From an uncultured Eubacteriales bacterium (GTDB taxonomy: Bacteria; Bacillota; Clostridia; Peptostreptococcales; Anaerovoracaceae), in contig CADBXM010000014.1 of NCBI GenBank assembly GCA_902798745.1, positions 1 to 64,000 of the forward strand: a stretch of DNA of 64,000 nucleotides. The letters run 5' to 3'. The notes below the pieces were generated by a model, which searched no databases, had not been told where the DNA came from, and saw only the letters and a program-made list of their open reading frames with translations. Positions 63,232 to 64,000 of the stretch are shown one piece after another (positions within the stretch are counted from its first letter, which is position 1; each line of letters opens with the position of its first letter). The position numbers and the translations under genes are program-made.

Positions 63232-64000
63232 ATGACAGACAACAAGTTTATCGATGCATTCAAGCGAATGCTCACAATGACTCTTGCCATGATCATGGTG
63301 CTCGGCTCAGTGATCCCGATCGCGACCCAGGAAGCATCAGCATTCGGCGGCAAGGTCGGTAGCAAATATACTGTGACCGACGGAGGCCAGATCAGATATG
63401 GATCCGGTGATGGCGGCTACAGTAATTCAAGAAAGTGTGACCTTGGTGATGATCTCGGCGGCAGCTGTTCATACTGCGTGCAGCCGGCTAAGAATTCACC
63501 ACCGACAGGAACAGTGACGGTAGATAAAGTCGTCACGGATGAGGATGACAAGGGCAAGTGGAACGCTCTCAGGAATATCGTCTACTATTCGCCTTCATAT
63601 CCGGGTTATGACAAGAACGTCAAGAACATCAAAGGCGACTACTACACAGGAGACTTCAGCAAGGACTGGGGTATCGCGCATCTGGCACTCTCTTATGTTT
63701 ATGCAGGAAGACCATCGGATATGGCTACCTGGAACGGTACACATGCATCAAGCCTTGGAGAGGTGTGGACCAAAGCCAAGAAACTGGGCGATGCTCTGTG
63801 GAAGGCGGACAGCTCAAAGGATGATGCAGTTCCTGACAGCTTCAAGGTGTTCATCTGCTATATGTCCGGAGTACAGGACATGATCGTTGGCTATCTTGAA
63901 GCTCCGGGATATCTGACCATGAAAAAGGTATCGAACAGGACCTCGATCACAGACGGAAACAACTGCTATTCTATCGAAGGAGCCGAGTACACGGTATATG
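63232..64000 (+). CDS. SpaA-type surface adhesin (partial, cut by window end)
   Basis: At least 256 residues, open at the right edge. A signal peptide (about 1-38, ending TQEASA) precedes a head domain with SGDGGYSN and SCSYCVQPAKNSPP, where a Cys next to Val-Gln is as in thioester-type adhesin domains. A region VPDSFKVFICYM is followed by GYLTMKKVSN and CYSIEGAEYTVY, the start of the first SpaA domain. Related VaFE/SpaA proteins are often carried on clostridial conjugative elements. The site AAAGGAGAAATAACGC precedes the start. The thioester assignment is tentative. Confidence 0.8.
   Translation, partial: MTDNKFIDAFKRMLTMTLAMIMVLGSVIPIATQEASAFGGKVGSKYTVTDGGQIRYGSGDGGYSNSRKCDLGDDLGGSCSYCVQPAKNSPPTGTVTVDKVVTDEDDKGKWNALRNIVYYSPSYPGYDKNVKNIKGDYYTGDFSKDWGIAHLALSYVYAGRPSDMATWNGTHASSLGEVWTKAKKLGDALWKADSSKDDAVPDSFKVFICYMSGVQDMIVGYLEAPGYLTMKKVSNRTSITDGNNCYSIEGAEYTVY

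Overview
The window reads as chromosomal DNA of a Gram-positive anaerobe of class Clostridia. The pointers are an IspH enzyme fused to ribosomal protein S1, a NifU-like/GGGtGRT gene pair, PASTA kinase, QueH-type queuosine synthesis, dense co-directional operons with ATGA overlaps, and Shine-Dalgarno sequences of the AGGAGG type. Family XIII (Anaerovoracaceae)-like organisms fit, but this is inference. No sporulation gene is seen; the spoIVB/spo0A genes that often follow recN in spore formers are replaced by ruvCAB.

Layout. 1-871: 3' end of an rRNA operon (23S, 5S, tRNA-Glu, tRNA-Leu), a terminator, a perfect 30-bp palindrome and a second terminator. 905-11236: a Tad/Flp pilus operon (tadZ, tadA, tadB, tadC, a 57-residue Flp pilin, two TadE-like proteins, a DUF5702-like protein, a DUF6382-like protein) that runs into an isopeptide-type VaFE surface protein and a truncated adhesin head. 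11301-16632: Dabb protein, NifU-like/GGGtGRT pair, ispH-S1, HAD phosphatase. 16822-24371: yraN-comM-dprA, topA-hslV-hslU, yigZ. 24387-25845: a 14-gene tRNA array with a strong promoter, a terminator and an internally deleted tRNA. 25980-30071: SH3/glucosaminidase, radical SAM protein, queH, transglutaminase lipoprotein. 30092-35263: a compact type IV pilus/type II secretion-like cassette (PilC, four small membrane-anchored proteins, PilT) and a BTAD/degenerate-GGDEF regulator. 35276-45888: asnA-priA-def-fmt-peptidase-rsmB-stp-prkC-rsgA-rpe. 46044-58077: comEC-holA-argR-recN-ruvC-ruvA-ruvB-queA-tgt-ydcF-like-rlmD. 58078-64000: the start of a probable integrative element placed directly after the rlmD stop codon, with two ParB-like proteins, ParA, small proteins and a second SpaA-type adhesin cut by the window end.

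How the parts relate. Two pilus machines (Tad and PilC/PilT) and competence genes (comEC, dprA, comM) share the window. An ungapped 30-bp motif (25 of 30 identical) lies exactly 46 bp upstream of both the tadZ and the comEC start codons, which suggests that the Tad operon and the DNA-uptake channel share a regulator. This is the most unusual signal found. The truncated adhesin head at 10574 ends exactly where the SpaA repeats of the neighbouring 8126 protein begin, and the adhesin at the window end shows the intact arrangement, so the chromosomal pair looks like a split and reordered adhesin.
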